64,000 nucleotides of DNA from Onchocerca volvulus. Lineage: Eukaryota; Nematoda; Chromadorea; Rhabditida; Onchocercidae. Shown piece by piece: positions 26,333-40,200 of this stretch. The stretch's first letter is position 1. Each line of letters opens with the position of its first letter. A program made the position numbers and the translations under genes. The stretch lies in contig HG738139.1 of assembly GCA_000499405.2 (NCBI GenBank), positions 9,510,616 to 9,574,615 on the forward strand, in the 5' to 3' direction. Below the pieces are notes generated by a model, which saw only the letters and a list, made by a program, of their open reading frames with translations, was not told where the DNA came from and ran no database searches.

Positions 26333-28517
26333 GAAAAAAAAAAAGAAATCATCTCTAAAAAAAGATGAAGTTTAAACCTACGAGTATGGTCCTCCTTTCT
26401 CAGTGAAAAAATTCGGATTCGACTGTATCCAAGTATGCAACTCGTATACATTTTCAGCGTGACATGGGAAACCAGTAGTTAATTCTTGCAAGAGATATAA
26501 AAATGTATCATAAGATGCCAATGCAGTTTCGGTCTCAGTCTTCAACAAAAATTTAAAGTGAAATGAAATCATTTCTTTTTAATGAAATGAAAGTCTTTTA
26601 AAACTTTTTTCTATTATATTCAATATTAAAGTAAAGAACTCACATTCTCCGTATTAATAACTATATCACTACCAAAATCTTCGCATTCCAGCATTTTGTG
26701 AAGAAGCATTACTTTGAGAATTCTCTTCAGCTCACAAACTGATAAGCTATCTCTCAGAAATCTTTCTCTAAGTTCTTTATGAAGTGTACCATCGATAATC
26801 ATCTGAAATACTATCAATTCAGAATGAGTAATCATGAATGATGATCAAATGATTAAAATCTGCAAACATATAACACTGAAAAAATCATATTTCCTACTTT
26901 TCAAACCAATTTTTTTCAAGAACATACATAATTATCGGGTTTGATTGCAACAGCTTCACAAACAGCTTGCAAGGCATATGTTGGAGTTGGCATATGAAAA
27001 CAGTAAAGGGTCAATTTCCAGAAGCTTTCTTGCGAAAAGCGAGTAAAAATGACATTGAAATCTACAGCTACTGTTACTACCAAAACAATTTTCTTTTCCC
27101 TGAAATTGTTCTATAAATGAAAAATTGTGAATTATAAATATCTGAAAATTGTTCAAACAGAAACAAAATTCAATAAAAACACTTGCAATTCTAAAGTTGA
27201 TATTTAGATAAGTTTACGCTAAAAGAATGCATAAATTTAACGTGAGCAACAGACCACACTGGATCACTGAGCACCGAAATTAAACCATCCAAGTATGGAC
27301 CTGCCGTGAAACACTCCACTTGCTTAAGCATTATATATTTTTTGTTCTGAAAATAATCTGATAAAAAACCAATAGAAAAATATGAAACGTAAACATGAAG
27401 CGAATATTAATTCAAACTTATAATGAAGGCAAAATTTGCAAAGTAATTACATCCATTTTACGGAGCATTTCGTGAAGGTCGTATAACGACATTGTCTGCG
27501 ATGGTGATATACAAATCGGTTTTATTTTCAACATGTTAACCAAAGCCGTCTCAAAATCGTAACCATCTAGTGTTTCGCATCGTACAACTGCCACTGGTAT
27601 TCCTGAAAAAAATTCTGAAAATCAATTTACGATTTAAATAAAATTTTGCTGTAACATGAAAATTAATAACGAAGATCGTTACAGTACATTATTATTTTTG
27701 AAGTAGTTGATTTGATAGCTGATAAGAAATGATACAGCGAATACTGACATATGAAAGACGCGGTTTTATCTTTTTTTTTTTGACCATAAAAACATTTAAT
27801 AATGAAGGTAGGTCACTTTCAGAGAATATCAGTGCTAAAGATGTTACAACAAGAAATAAAGAAGTAGTTGAAAAAAAATCTCTTGTCTTTAAAGAATTTT
27901 CATTTGTAAATAAAGCAACAGCACAGATTTTTATTAAACTACACGTGCGAATGTAAAAGTTTTACCGCTCTTTTTCATACTCAAAAGAAAAGAACTGCTG
28001 TCATTATTGAGCATAATAATAGTTTCTAATTTTTAAGGCATAAAAATTCCATCATTTGCCTTTCTCTGATCCAATATGCTTCTGTTCATCTTATTTCCTC
28101 ACTCTTAATTACAATAAAAAGTTATGAGAAACATCACTGTTAGCAAATATTATTCATTAAAATATGCAGGTTTTATGAAAGAGATTTCAATATGATAAAA
28201 GTTAAGCCGAAAACGAGTGAGTAATTAAAAGATTATTTAATTTAGTAAATAAAACCTGACGATCGCAATGTGTTTTCCCAATATGACTTCGTGAATGTAG
28301 CTACTTCAAAGACGACTTCCTCATAAAGCTTGTTAAGTTCACAGTCAATTTGGAATATTAATTTGCTGCATTTGACATTGAAATTATTTAGGAATGTATT
28401 ATTTTTGTGACCATTAACCGGTTCGCTTTCCAACAGCTTCCGTTTACCTTTATGGAATGTACAATATTCCATCGCACAGCACACTCTGTAATCAGGCTTA
28501 TTCCATTTCACATGCAT
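24386..28517 (-). CDS. ORC3: origin recognition complex subunit 3 (ORC3)
   Basis: ORC3 is a subunit of the hexameric complex that marks replication origins in the nucleus and helps load MCM helicase. Eleven exons: 28517-28256, 27602-27451, 27346-27218, 27110-26928, 26802-26644, 26539-26382, 26097-25986, 25623-25486, 25123-25049, 24944-24792 and 24643-24386. They sum to 592 residues; human ORC3 is 711. The N-terminal region reads IPVAVVRCETLDGYDFETAL, as in the ORC3 AAA-like core. The middle includes SQESFWKLTLYCFHMPTP. The C-terminal winged-helix region contains SPVLRLYRCIGELEFMGILK, strongly like the ORC3 C terminus (VSELQFLGFIK type). No Walker ATP site is visible, as expected for ORC3. Exon 6 needs a non-canonical AAG acceptor. 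The exon 7 end has two in-frame donor choices six bases apart. ATG 28517 was preferred because the upstream extension starts with TTG. Confidence 0.9.
25197..25266. repeat. (AAAT)n tetranucleotide repeat in ORC3 intron 8
   Basis: About 17 imperfect AAAT/AATG/AAGT units on the plus strand (TTTA-type in the transcript). Simple microsatellite between exons 8 and 9. Confidence 0.8.
26287..26329. repeat. (TA)n microsatellite in ORC3 intron 6
   Basis: About 21 uninterrupted TA units within the 284-bp intron between exons 6 and 7. It is likely polymorphic. Confidence 0.9.
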
Positions 28518-30120
28518 GTCCAAAATAAACAGTCAGTTATTCGAACTTTATATTAATAGATATTGAAAATCTAAGCACTTATACAAAGTAGAATTAATGA
28601 GTTGTTTAAGAAAGCCTTGAAAATTGAGTGAAGCATTACTTAAGAAGGAATTTTAATAACACTTAATTACACTGATCAAGAACTGTGTCTAAATACTTGC
28701 AATATATGACGTAAAAACACGCAGTACGGAACAGAATAATAATTGTGTGACTACGATATCACTTTGAGCTAACGAAAGCGATGGTATATGATTAAGCTGG
28801 AATATCGATAAAAAGAAAATCAATAGGTTGCATACAACAAGAATCACGAGAATATAAAGCACCGATAGGTCATTGCTATTAAAATTAAATTGTCATTTGG
28901 AGCATAGACGAACAGTCACTAACTATCCATGAAAATCCATATAAAATGAATAGTTCTCGTTTGAAAATATAAAAAAAAAAAAACTGGAAACCAACAGGTG
29001 GCACAAAGTAAAGAATATTCTTAATTATCAGTAATAAATTACTGCTTGATCAGTCATATCATTTAAATCATAAATTTCTAGATCCATTTATCTCTTACGC
29101 ATTCTACCCTTCGACATTCGTCATAAAACGTCAATCTAACACTTTGAAAATAAAATCGTGTCCGTAAAATCGTTGTTAACAAAAATATAGCATTAAAAAG
29201 GAGCAAAATAGTTTATTATGCACAAGGGAAAGTTCATGTTATGATTTGAAAAATGGAATAAATCAATGGGATTTGGGGAAAATAATTGTATTATTCGAGA
29301 AAACAAAACAGATACAGATTGCAACGATAATTATGATAAGAAAGTATCATAACTCGATTGATTTCGCTCTTTAATTACCAGGATGTTTACCAGGACCAAT
29401 CAGAACAATAGAACTTACAAACTTAACAGTTAAACCAATCATTCATTAAGACAACTTAGCCTCTGAAAATAGTCTCCAACGGGCTGGGATTCAAATTGCG
29501 ACTGTAGATTTTGGGAATGGTTTGTCTATCGTTCTGGTGGTATCATGTGAAATACACAATGGTGAGTGTTCAATTTCTCATGATTGAATACATGAAAACA
29601 TGATGAAAATGCTCGAATTCAAATGCGGAGGATAGTCCTCTTGATTATTCAAGACATATGATTAGTGAAGAAGAGAAATCGATGAAATATTTTCAGGTAT
29701 ATCCGGAATGGATTTCAGATAATTGAACCAGATAATTGACCATGCAGCTTTTTTATAAATTAAAACGGGATAAAAGTTTGGAAATTTTCCATCATGTAAG
29801 TATTATTCTCAGCCACTTCGTTGCATGTTTTGATGAGTCAACCCCAGCTGGACATATTTATTTATGAGTGCTTGCAGATAGGATAAATACTCAAATAAAA
29901 TATCACAAAATCAAAAGTGAGATCTTTTTTTAGCCAACTATTAATGAGATAAATTAAGTATGAAGGCAGTCAATATCAGCTTTTAATTGAACTAAATTAT
30001 GCCTCAACTATTGTTCAAATCCCAGAATTTTAACTATATCCGCTTAACTTTGTCAAAAATCAATCAACTCACTCCCAACTTTATATGTATTTCTGCTCGA
30101 AATAAATAAAAACTATCATT

Positions 30121-30263
30121 GTGTTTGTTGTTTTTTTTAATTTTGCAAAAAAAATTTTTTTTTTGTTTTTTTTTCTGTTCTTTTTTGTCTTTCTTCCGTT
30201 TTTTTTTTCCACTTTTTGTTTTTTTGCTTTTTTTTTGGTTTTTTTTTGCTTTTTTTTTCTTCC
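30121..30263 (+). promoter_or_regulatory. T-block array upstream of PGAP2
   Basis: More than ten runs of 5-10 T separated by single G or C bases on the coding strand, ending about 110 bp before the PGAP2 ATG. Clustered T-blocks upstream of genes are a known nematode promoter feature linked to nucleosome exclusion. Function here is inference. Confidence 0.5.
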
Positions 30264-30313
30264 GTGTGTGTGTCCAACTCATCAAAAATCAACCAAAAGC
30301 CGTGATATTTTCA

Positions 30314-30315
30314 GC
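30314..30315 (+). promoter_or_regulatory. candidate spliced-leader acceptor for PGAP2
   Basis: GATATTTTCAG ends at 30314, 61 bases before the chosen ATG, in a region with no upstream coding exon. This is consistent with a trans-splice acceptor, but an upstream cis exon is not excluded. Confidence 0.35.
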
Positions 30316-30375
30316 ATCACTCTACGGCGTTTACTTTCGGCATCTTACCATTATTTCTGGGTACAGTGATTGATT

Positions 30376-32575
30376 ATGGTGCTTTATATAACCAAAAAGT
30401 AAGTTTTCCACGAAAATTTCCAAATTCTTTCAAGTAGGAAATGATGTGCTATTCTCATTCTAACTTCAGAGCTTGCGACCAAAATAACATTTTATTATCG
30501 TTATGACAATTCTCGTAGAGTCATTTAGTAGTAAATTACTAGTGATAATATGCAAAAATACCGATCATCTTTTGATCTTGTCCTTTTATTCTGCATAAAG
30601 GTCATTAAATCCATCAAATCATTTCAGTTCTCGAAATCAGTATATGAACAAATTAATTTGTTTTCAGGCAGGTTTCAGTATCTCCTCTCGCACCTTAACA
30701 TATTTCTTCTCTTCTTTCCCTCTCGTTGGTCTTTGTTTTTGCATTTCTTTTGCTTTGTATAGCAATTTCGAGAAAGCTACGGAGTATGTACCTTTTCATT
30801 ATTACCTAGTTTAAGTGTGCGAAGCATGAATGCTTATTTCATTCTCTTTAATTTCATCCTTAAATTTTGTTATATCCTTGTCGTGGGTTAATTAATTTAC
30901 AGTGAAAAAATATGAATATCTTTTGTTATTTATAAATGTATCTTCCGATTTAAAATTTTTTCGCCAATGAATTATTTATATTTCACAGGAAAAATTTTTT
31001 CAATTATGCCGGCAAAATGGTGCAAAGAAATATTTCTTTTAACAATTCCTTTTTAATTGTATTAATATATTCTATTACTAATTTTGCTTATAGGACTCAC
31101 TGCCATATTCGTAATGTTCTTCCATCGATATCAATAGCTATTGGTGATTTCTACTGGGGGCGATTAGTATGGAAGATTTTAATTTTCATTCATCTTATAC
31201 CGCGGTGGATTTTTTTTTGATAAAAAAATTTTAAATGCAGAATTGAATAAAATTAGTTATGATGCTTCAGAAGAAAGCGATGAAGGCTTGAATATCTCAA
31301 CCAATATATTAGAAATTCATAGAAAAAATACCGTAATTAATAAAAACCTACAATTAAAAAAATTGGATATTGTACTTTTAATATATTAGAATGAATAGTT
31401 TTAGAGTGTTAGCTGCATTTGCTTACGCACAGTTATTCAGAATCCCGTTGGAAACTGTTATACAAAGTACTTTTCGCTATCTCACTTGTTTTCTTAACCT
31501 CTTGGAATTATTTTGCTTAGCAGTACTCAGCGCTATTTCATCTAAAGATAATCATTTTCAGCATGTTCTTGCATTCTGCTTATTTCAGGTTCATTTTGGA
31601 TTTCGTTATGTGTTGATCAAATTTTAATGATAAGAAACAAATTTTGATTTCTCTAAGTTCTGGGTTTGTTGAAGAAGGAAAGGAAGTAATTATGAATATT
31701 TTCTTTTCTTAATTATGAATATTTTATAGATAGCAGGAATGATTCACGGTGCATTACATATTATCATGTATCGGATAACTGGCATTCGTAACTACAGTAT
31801 TCATACAAGAAAATCTTATAGGTTATTGATTTCATCCATTTCATTTATTTATTGTTTTCCAATATAGGTATAAATATCTAGAGCGAGAGGAACAAGTGAA
31901 GCGTGGTCTGTAAGTTATGGCTATGTTGATAACATAGCTTGGAAGAATTTCCCAACTTATTTTCAATTAAATCCATTCTTATAAAATTTTTGCTTTCAAT
32001 TTACTGTAAATCAAAAGTTCAATTTTTGAAAATAAATGGTCGCAGTATTCTCAAGCTTTATATATTCTTTGATCATTTGATTACTCTATGACAAGTGCAA
32101 AAGATGAATGATGCCTGTGCGTGAAAGGGCATGTATTCCAGAAATATTAAACAAGGCGAGTAGACGCCGATCAATTATCTGAATCAGCTGATTAATACCA
32201 AGCAGTAATTGAATATTATGGTATGATGGCTTATCTTTCACCAAAGTCCATTTCTGGATATATTTGGTGTAAAGATGTGCAGTAGGAAAGCCTTGAATCA
32301 AATGAATGAATAAAATTACTGATGTGATTAAATTAAGAAAATATAATGAAAGAAATAAGTGTTATGAAAATTGCAGGATTAAAAAGACGTCTTATAAGTG
32401 GTCGATATTATTTCTCATTGTATGTATTCTACTGTATTATCGCCATAACACCTACTGCGAGCCTTATGTTTTTTCAGCATTTGCATTTTTTGAATATCTT
32501 GTCGTGTTAACAAATATCTGTTTTCATGCTACATTTAGATTTGATTTCTACGACTTGCGCATTTTTATATTTTGA
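30376..32575 (+). CDS. PGAP2: PGAP2 / FRAG1-family GPI-anchor lipid-remodelling membrane protein
   Basis: PGAP2 is a multi-pass Golgi/ER membrane protein needed for fatty-acid remodelling of GPI anchors. Exons are 30376-30398, 30679-30783, 31094-31204, 31405-31588, 31730-31821, 31868-31909 and 32377-32575, giving 251 residues; human PGAP2 is 254. Family landmarks in order: FPLVGLCFCISFALYSNFEK (first membrane segment), ETHCHIRNVLPSISIAIGD, IPRVLAAFAYAQLF, the KSYRYK junction, and LLYYRHNTYCEPYVFSAFAF followed by FEYLVVLTNICFHATF. All align colinearly with human PGAP2. The 23-base first exon (MVLYITK) was chosen because it supplies ATG and phase 2. An alternative acceptor 11 bases earlier, in phase 0 with an upstream exon, would also fit, so the N terminus is the least certain part. 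Confidence 0.92.
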
Positions 32576-35500
32576 TTTTAATCATTTGAGTTTTTGTTAA
32601 ATGTAGGCTAGTAATAAATAAAATTGCTTGGAGCTTAAATCTTTTCTCTCATTAGAAAATTTTTTAACACACCAAGCATTCCTACCAAAAGCATACAGTA
32701 CTGGAAAATCTAGCTACTCAGTAGTTGCGTTAAGATTAAAAAACAGTTCATGTATTTCATTTAATACTTCATCAATTTTACTGTCTATTTTTTTTCGATC
32801 AACTAATTAATTATCCAATTGATTTTAAATGTATCTTGTTTCGCAGTAAATTTCTTCTTAAAAGCACTGATTGATGTATCAGAGAAAAATGATACATAGA
32901 ACTGAATAGCAGTTCACTATGGCTTCCTGTTATGAATGTGTAATAACCTAACTTGAGCAGTCTTTTATTCGTTTTTTATATTGAAACAAGTAGAGCAAAA
33001 GATTTGCTACGCTATTGGTTTTTTCTGAGATCTCGCAGATTCCATAACTCAATTTTATTATCGAAGTGAAAAAATACCAAAACGTCTGTAAACTGCGAGG
33101 AATTTTCGTATTTTATTGAAGGCTAAGACTCATCATATAGAGACTAGAAGCAATGTTATTATTTGATTAATATTAGATAAACAAATTGATAATGAAGATG
33201 AAGTTTTTCTTCTTTTTTTTTTAAACTTTAGTAAAAAGGATTTAGCTTAGTTGATAAACAGTTTGAATCCAAATTGGATTGTTTGAAGAATGATTTGTGT
33301 AGACATTTCGGGATTGGCGAATAATCAATGTGTTGTAGTATAAAGTAGCAGTTTTTTAGTACTCATAATGACGAAGACTTTTTCCTGCTAGAAAATTCGT
33401 CAAAGGTAAGTTAATGGATTTACCTGTAGAATCGTAGTAATAGAGAGAAAAAAGAAAAAAAACATTGCTTCGGAGAGATTGATAGTAAGCGGCATGATTT
33501 TATTGATTTGTATACGGAGAGCATTTAGTTAATAAAGTCTATATCATTGAAATAAGGAATAATACTACTTATCGTAAATTTCGTATAAAATATTAGGTAA
33601 TTTCTTCTAGCAAGTCTCCGACAAATCATCTTTGAAGAATCCATGATGATATTTAAAATTATTTTTCTGAATCAATGCCTGATTCTTTCCCATTCACAAC
33701 ATTTCCTTTTTAGGATATCGATTTCTTTGTAACGATAGTTGTTCTTTACCAAGTAAAATTTAAATATTGAAACCAAATAGCCTAGCCAGTACCAGTCAGA
33801 ATCTCATTTTAGTTATATTCAAGTTACCGATAGTCATATGATTACTGGACTAACTATTCGTTCATGAATGGTGAAGATAATCTTGCAGTTTATCTCGAAT
33901 TTTTTCCGAGTTCATTCTTATATATTCATGAAATAATCTTTATATATAATCTTTTGGGTAATCAATAATAGGATTTGGTTTGAGTTTTATTGTTATCAAA
34001 TAATAATAATTGTTATATTATACTATTTCTTTAATTAATAACCTTCAAAGTTAACTAAATAAAAAAAATAACACCAATTGAAGCATCCATTCATTAAAAT
34101 AATTGCACCCGTATATCATACGAAAACTTGGCAGTATCTGCACCGATTTATTCTCGTATAATGTATCCGGATATCTCCTAATTATCACGATGATAAACTG
34201 ACCGAAACACAGGCAATTCAGGGAACTCGACCTCTTAATATAGCTTTTTTCCGGGAATTAGCAAGAATCCACATGCCACTGAATTAGAATTAAACACTTA
34301 ACCATCTCTTTGATTCAAATTACGACAGGAATTCAGTGGTGATTAAATTTTGTCTCATTATAAAAAACTCGCTGAATCAGCAAAACTGCTAGCGCATATA
34401 TGTCATAATTATCATCCGGAACTTCCAATTATAGGTTCATACTAATTCCAAATATGAGGAAGATGAAACATTCTATCCTCCAAAACAAGAAATGTTAAAT
34501 TTCAAATATAAATCATTCTCGGGCGTCATAATTCTCAATAAATTTTTGAAGTAATTGAACTTTCAGAAGCCTAACTCAGCAACGAACTATTAATCCTAAA
34601 AACACAAACTGAATATTACAATGGTCATTTCAACTAACCATCTCGGAGTGATTTCCCCTGCTTTTAACTGGAGATTTGACAAAAATATAAGTTCATTTGA
34701 TGGATGAATTAAAAATCAATTATTGACAAGTCTCTAATAACGTCCTTAATCCTAAAAACCAGAAGAGTTTCCCATCATTTCTCAGTTATCTTTAGGGGTA
34801 ACCCTGAAACCAAGAAAGTATTGAAACTCCCCATGTTCTGTGAAAAATAAATTTTTTTTTTTAGTTCCTCTCTTTCATTTATAAATATATCCACATCCAT
34901 TCATTGCACAGTCTATAACATCACTTTGAATTTGATAATAAGTTATATTTCGGAATTCTGTATCAATGACTATTTTATAAAATCGAAAACAGTCAATAAA
35001 ATCTCAGTAGAATTTCCTCATATCTCCCGAAGTTAGCATTTCTCGTTGCAAAGCAAACTAAGCAAATAATTATGTAATTAGCACCGTATTAATAAACTAC
35101 CAATTCTAGGCCTTGCTTGCTAAAACAGTAAACTATATCACAATTTCCCCAGAAACTCATTTTGTTCACAATATTTTTACAAATTAATGGACAGGAACAA
35201 AATCTGTTTATACAAAATGAAAAATAAGCCCATTCAATGTTTGGAATAGTAACTAACTTCAATAAAATACAATTCTTAGAAGATTACGAAGCAGAGCACC
35301 TACTAGCGCCCTATATTAAAAATTGAAATCATAATATACAAAAAATTTGAAATTAAATACAATTAAAAGCATATTTTATTTTTCTAGAACTGATGAAAAG
35401 CTATTAATCTAATTCTTCGATAGCTCACAACCATCAATTTAATTAATTTTCATCATTGATCAGTACATGTGATAAAAGACCGATTTCGCGAAATTCCTTC

Positions 35501-35675
35501 TATTATTCCGATATTAAATCGCTATATTTCAAACAAAAAAATTGAAATTCCGAAAAAAGAATCTTTAAAGTGTTTCAATATAAAAATTAAAAGATTGATA
35601 AAACAATGCAAAGATAACTAAAGCAATATCGAACAAAATCAGCAGTCAAAATGAAAAAGACGGAACAAATTATGA
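32576..35675. other. convergent intergenic region, PGAP2 to zinc-finger gene
   Basis: 3.1 kb of AT-rich DNA between two gene 3' ends. A plus frame at 32628-32810 and scattered shorter frames have no recognised similarity and no consistent splice sites. I see no gene, tRNA or obvious transposon. Confidence 0.5.
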
Positions 35676-37160
35676 TCAGTAAGTTTCGTAATACTCTTCA
35701 CCTGCTTCTACTTCTCCAGCTGTTTCAACCTGTCCCTCGTCTACAACGTAAACATTTTCGTAGTCATCAGCGGTACGTAATGGAACATGTCTGTAATATA
35801 CTGTATCTTCATCATAATCTTCTGTGTCATACATCTGCCGCCGTTGTTGCCGACTGCTCGTCTGCAAAAATTACAAATTATGGCAAATGATGTATTTGAA
35901 AATGATTAGAATTGAAATGTAAATTAAAAAACGGCAATATTCGATATTTTTAAAAAGATCAACTTTCAGGTTTCTTATTTTATCTTATTCTCATGAAGAT
36001 ATCAAAGAATCGGAATTAGTAGTTTTCGATCCGATGCAAAAAATTTTCAAAATAAGAAGATTTGATTTCTGCACTGAAAATTTAATTCGATGAACTGAGT
36101 AAGAACTTGAACATAGCATGGATTGATGAAAAAAAAAAAAAAAAACTTACTGAATCTGCACGTACTCTCTCTGGCATATTTGCAAACGACGGTAACCATT
36201 GGGCATAACGTGAGCCTGGCCCACGCCGTTGAAATTTTTGTACAACATCAGGGTCACCCTCTTTAATTTGTATCATCATACTATTCAAATTTGAAATTGA
36301 ATTTTGCGTTGTACGAAGCTGAAACAAAAATTTTGACTAACCATAGTAGCCAAAACTCTTTTTCTTTTTTTTTTTAATTTAAGTAATTTCGTGGCAGAAT
36401 ACCAGAAAAAAATCATAAAAATCCAAAATAAACAAACTTACTGCTCTCAGTACCATATCCATTGTTTCATCATTCAAACGATAAAGTTGTTCGGATACGT
36501 TGTCAAATAAAAATGAACAAAGTCGATCAATATTTTTCATCCTTATGTCAATTTCATCGGAATTTGGATGCAATGGTCCATAACGCTGTTCGAGCGCAAT
36601 TTCATTTTCTCCCCTATGACGAGTTCTATTCTAAAAAACTTCATTTAAACAAAAATAAATTAGAAAAATAGAAAGCTCATTACATGGCAATTTTATCCAT
36701 CAAATGTCGCTTTTCTTATTATTAAGCTTTAATCTACATTTCGAATCCAGTAACATCAACTATTATTCAGAATTTGCTTATAATTCATGCGTTTGATATT
36801 TAAATTTCAAATCTCTTTTGCCAAATATGACCAAGCAACATTCAAATCAATCATTAGAAAAATTTTTGGTTATCAGAGAGTATAATAATCAGTTAAAAAT
36901 ACAAATATAAACATATATATAATTGAAAAATGAAGATAATTAACTTATTATGATAACATACCTCGTCAAATCCATTTGTATTATCATTATCAACATTAAC
37001 AAAATTACCATCATCACTTCCTGTATTTTTAGTATGATCTGTAATCGATTCTGCCGAATTGTAAGTTTTACAAGAATTATTAAAATCATAACAAATAAGT
37101 GGCTGGAAATCTATTGAAAGGACAAAGGTGTTACTTAAGTCTCCGATAACAACTGATAGA

Positions 37161-37224
<64 letters not shown>

Positions 37225-40200
37225 TCTCTTCCGCTTAACTTCAAAAATTTAATAAATTAAAGAAAAACATCTGGGAAAAAATGAGGAAAAAAATATAACC
37301 AACCTTGGAGATCTACTGGAACACTTCTGTGTAGCAAATCTCTGTAATTAATTACTTAGATTCAAATTAAAAATAATATTTGCTACAAAAAAAAAAGAAA
37401 ATGTGAATTTTCAAAAATTCTTGTAATAACTGTGCAAAATGAGATGAAACGAAAGATTAGGAATTAGAAAATTGAGCAAAAGACTTAAAAACTAAAACGT
37501 ACCTTTTAGGACGTGTAAGCCTAACACGTGCTGATACCTTCTCAGAACTGGTAGCTGGAAAAACGAATCTAGGATCCAGTGCATGACCGAAATGGGCCAA
37601 TTGTCCGTTCACTTCAATTGACCTAAATATGTCTGATCTGATATTCCAATTCTATATAAGAAACACATAAGATATTTAAAGTTTTATATATTTAAAATTT
37701 TTTAGAAATATGAAAAATGACCTATTAGGTTCTTACCCATCATCACATTCTGTGTAAAATAAATGAGCAGGACACATTGCACCAATTTTGGCAGTACCCT
37801 TTCGAGGACGATTACGGAGCGAGTTTCCCTTGCTTACTCTATAATTTTAAATGATAAATTAATTAAAACTTTAAGTAAGCGATCAAAAGACTATGTCGAA
37901 CAGCTTTTCTAGCACCTCTATTCTCTTTTTTCACGAAGCACCTATAAACAAACAATTATTCCGTATGTTTCAAAAAATCACCTTATCGCTCCAGAACGAT
38001 TGCAATATAACTGTCGCTTATTTTCCGACTTCCTATGCAAAACAAACCCCATATTTCGAGTTACAGCTAAATCGTCCAAATAATTCTGAAAATGGAATTT
38101 TTTCAAGAATTTAGCCAGAATTCCTTAATCCTTTTTTTATTCATCCTCAACACTTTTTTTTCCCTTCGTTCCAATCACCTATTCCACTATCATCATTTTT
38201 CTTTCCTAAATGAGACTCAGTTAATATTTTATTAAGGATATCAAGAGAACACTAAACGAAAACTAATAAAAAAACAGCCTTTTTCAAATGCGAACAAATA
38301 AAAAAGAAACTTGAAATTCTCCAGTGTTTTTGAATTTTCTTTTGACATACTGTAGCTTGATTCCGTGTTCATCAGCTACATGTTCATTCAACGTATGAAT
38401 TGTTGTAGCACGATGCTCACACCCGGGACATTTAACGGAAGCCTATAAAAAAATTAGTTTGTATGGAAAATTTGAGATAGACAGTTCTGATAGATAACAA
38501 AGAATAGAACAACGAAAACCAAGAATTGATACTGCATTCAGTAAAGGATTAGTCGTCATAATTTAGAAGTTTAATGAAAGAAAAGTCAGTAACTATAAGA
38601 CCTTCCTGTCTGCTTATACATATTTACAAAAAATTTCGTTAAGAATAATTAACTTGGAAAAAAATTTACCCGTACAACAACTCGATGAACTTTGAAACGA
38701 TGAGCATTCATACTATTGTGATTAGCGAAATAACGATTGCAACGATCGCATTGCAGCTTTCTTTTTTGTCCACCTGAAGATTTCTGATTTTCATCCTTCT
38801 TTGTACTCTCTTCGGCAGTCTGCAAATGAAATTTTTCGGTACTTTTTAAAACAGGTATGTGCTTTTCTTCTACATAGATTTACATATAACTTAATGAGCT
38901 AAACTAATGCTCACATTCCAACTAAACAATGTGTGAAGTTCTTCTGTAATATAAATTAAGCTCTCGTAAGCGGTAAAAATGAATGTTTACACAATATCTC
39001 TTCCAAATCGAAGAAAAATATCAAGTATGGCCAGAAAAAACTTAGTTCTACCTTACAAAATTACGTCCTTCTAATTTTCAAACTTTGCTGACATATACAT
39101 GAAAATTCAAAAAAATATCTTGCTAGTAAGAAATAAGAAAGTACCAGTAATGCATGCGCAAATATTTTTTCCCTTTTAGTTTAGAACCTAGAAAAAATTT
39201 AGAAAGATAATTTGAAATTACAACAGCAAAAGCCAAATATTCGCTATTTCACTCACTTCATTGAGCCTTTCTTCTTCTTCGCGTCCTTCCACATCAACCA
39301 TCTCCTCGTCTTCAAAAAACTCATTTTCATTATCTTCACCTTCTTCATTTGTTTCTTCCTGCCCTTCAGATACATTCTCATCGAAACTTCTCTTAAAATT
39401 AACCGTCATCAATGATTTCCGGCAATTTATTCAAAATCATAGAATGAAACGAATTAACTTAATTATCAGTAGAAAATTTCGAAATCACATAAATTTCGAG
39501 AACTTTCAAAATGAGTATATTTGGAATGAAAACTAGTTCTGAAATTGACTAACACTGTCTCAACATGAGTTTCACCTTTCGCATGCTAGTTGAATGGCTT
39601 CTTCGCGGCCTTTCTTCTTCATCTGGCTCTTCGGCTTCTGGTTCAAAGCCCGGAATATCAGACAGATTAAGACGTGCAGCATCTCGATTCGTTTCATCGA
39701 TATAATCTCCATATCGCTGTGGAGCCTTGTGAGCACGTCTAGGCCTTCTGTTTCGTTCACTTTCAATACCTATATAGAACTGAACTACATCGAAATTTTT
39801 AGATTCGAAATTTAAAAGATTTTCAAAGTCTCCTAAGTTGTTAACTCACAATTCAAACATAACTTACTTTCATCATCACTAGTAGGTTCGGATTTTAAAT
39901 CTTTTCGCCCACTTCGTGTAGTCATTTGTCTACTTTCAATAGGACTAACAGTGTTCTGGAAAAATAATTGAATCTTAAATTCTGCAAACAAAAGAAGACT
40001 AAAAAGCATTCGAATTTCAATAACTGCTTCCAAATTTAAGAAAGTCTGAGTGCTTTTTCATTATTTAGCTATTTATTATATGTAAAATATATGAAAAGCA
40101 AATGAAGATAAAATTTTTGGTCTATTAATTGAGTATAATCCTACTTAAAAAAAACAGTGCAGCAATTTGAAATAAAAACCTTATTTTTCTTCACTACAGG

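Larger units (their letters stand above)
28518..30375. other. divergent intergenic region between ORC3 and PGAP2
   Basis: 1.86 kb shared upstream region of two divergent genes. No conserved frame was seen. The PGAP2-proximal end carries the T-block tract at 30121-30263. The frames there (Phe-rich plus, Lys-rich minus) are artefacts of that tract. Confidence 0.55.

Noticed and set aside
29461..29510. GGGATTCAAATTGC resembling a tRNA B-box
   Set aside because: No matching A-box or cloverleaf arms at the right spacing, so it is not a tRNA.
30064..30373. Lys-rich (minus) and Phe-rich (plus) open frames of 73-84 codons
   Set aside because: They are direct translations of the T-block array and have no sequence complexity beyond it. 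The real PGAP2 start lies just after.
32086..32301. 71-codon minus frame in the last PGAP2 intron
   Set aside because: Antisense within an intron, with no domain and no partner exons.
39261..39536. Ser-rich plus-strand frame
   Set aside because: Antisense shadow of the acidic Glu/Asp-rich exon 39391-39257 of the zinc-finger gene.
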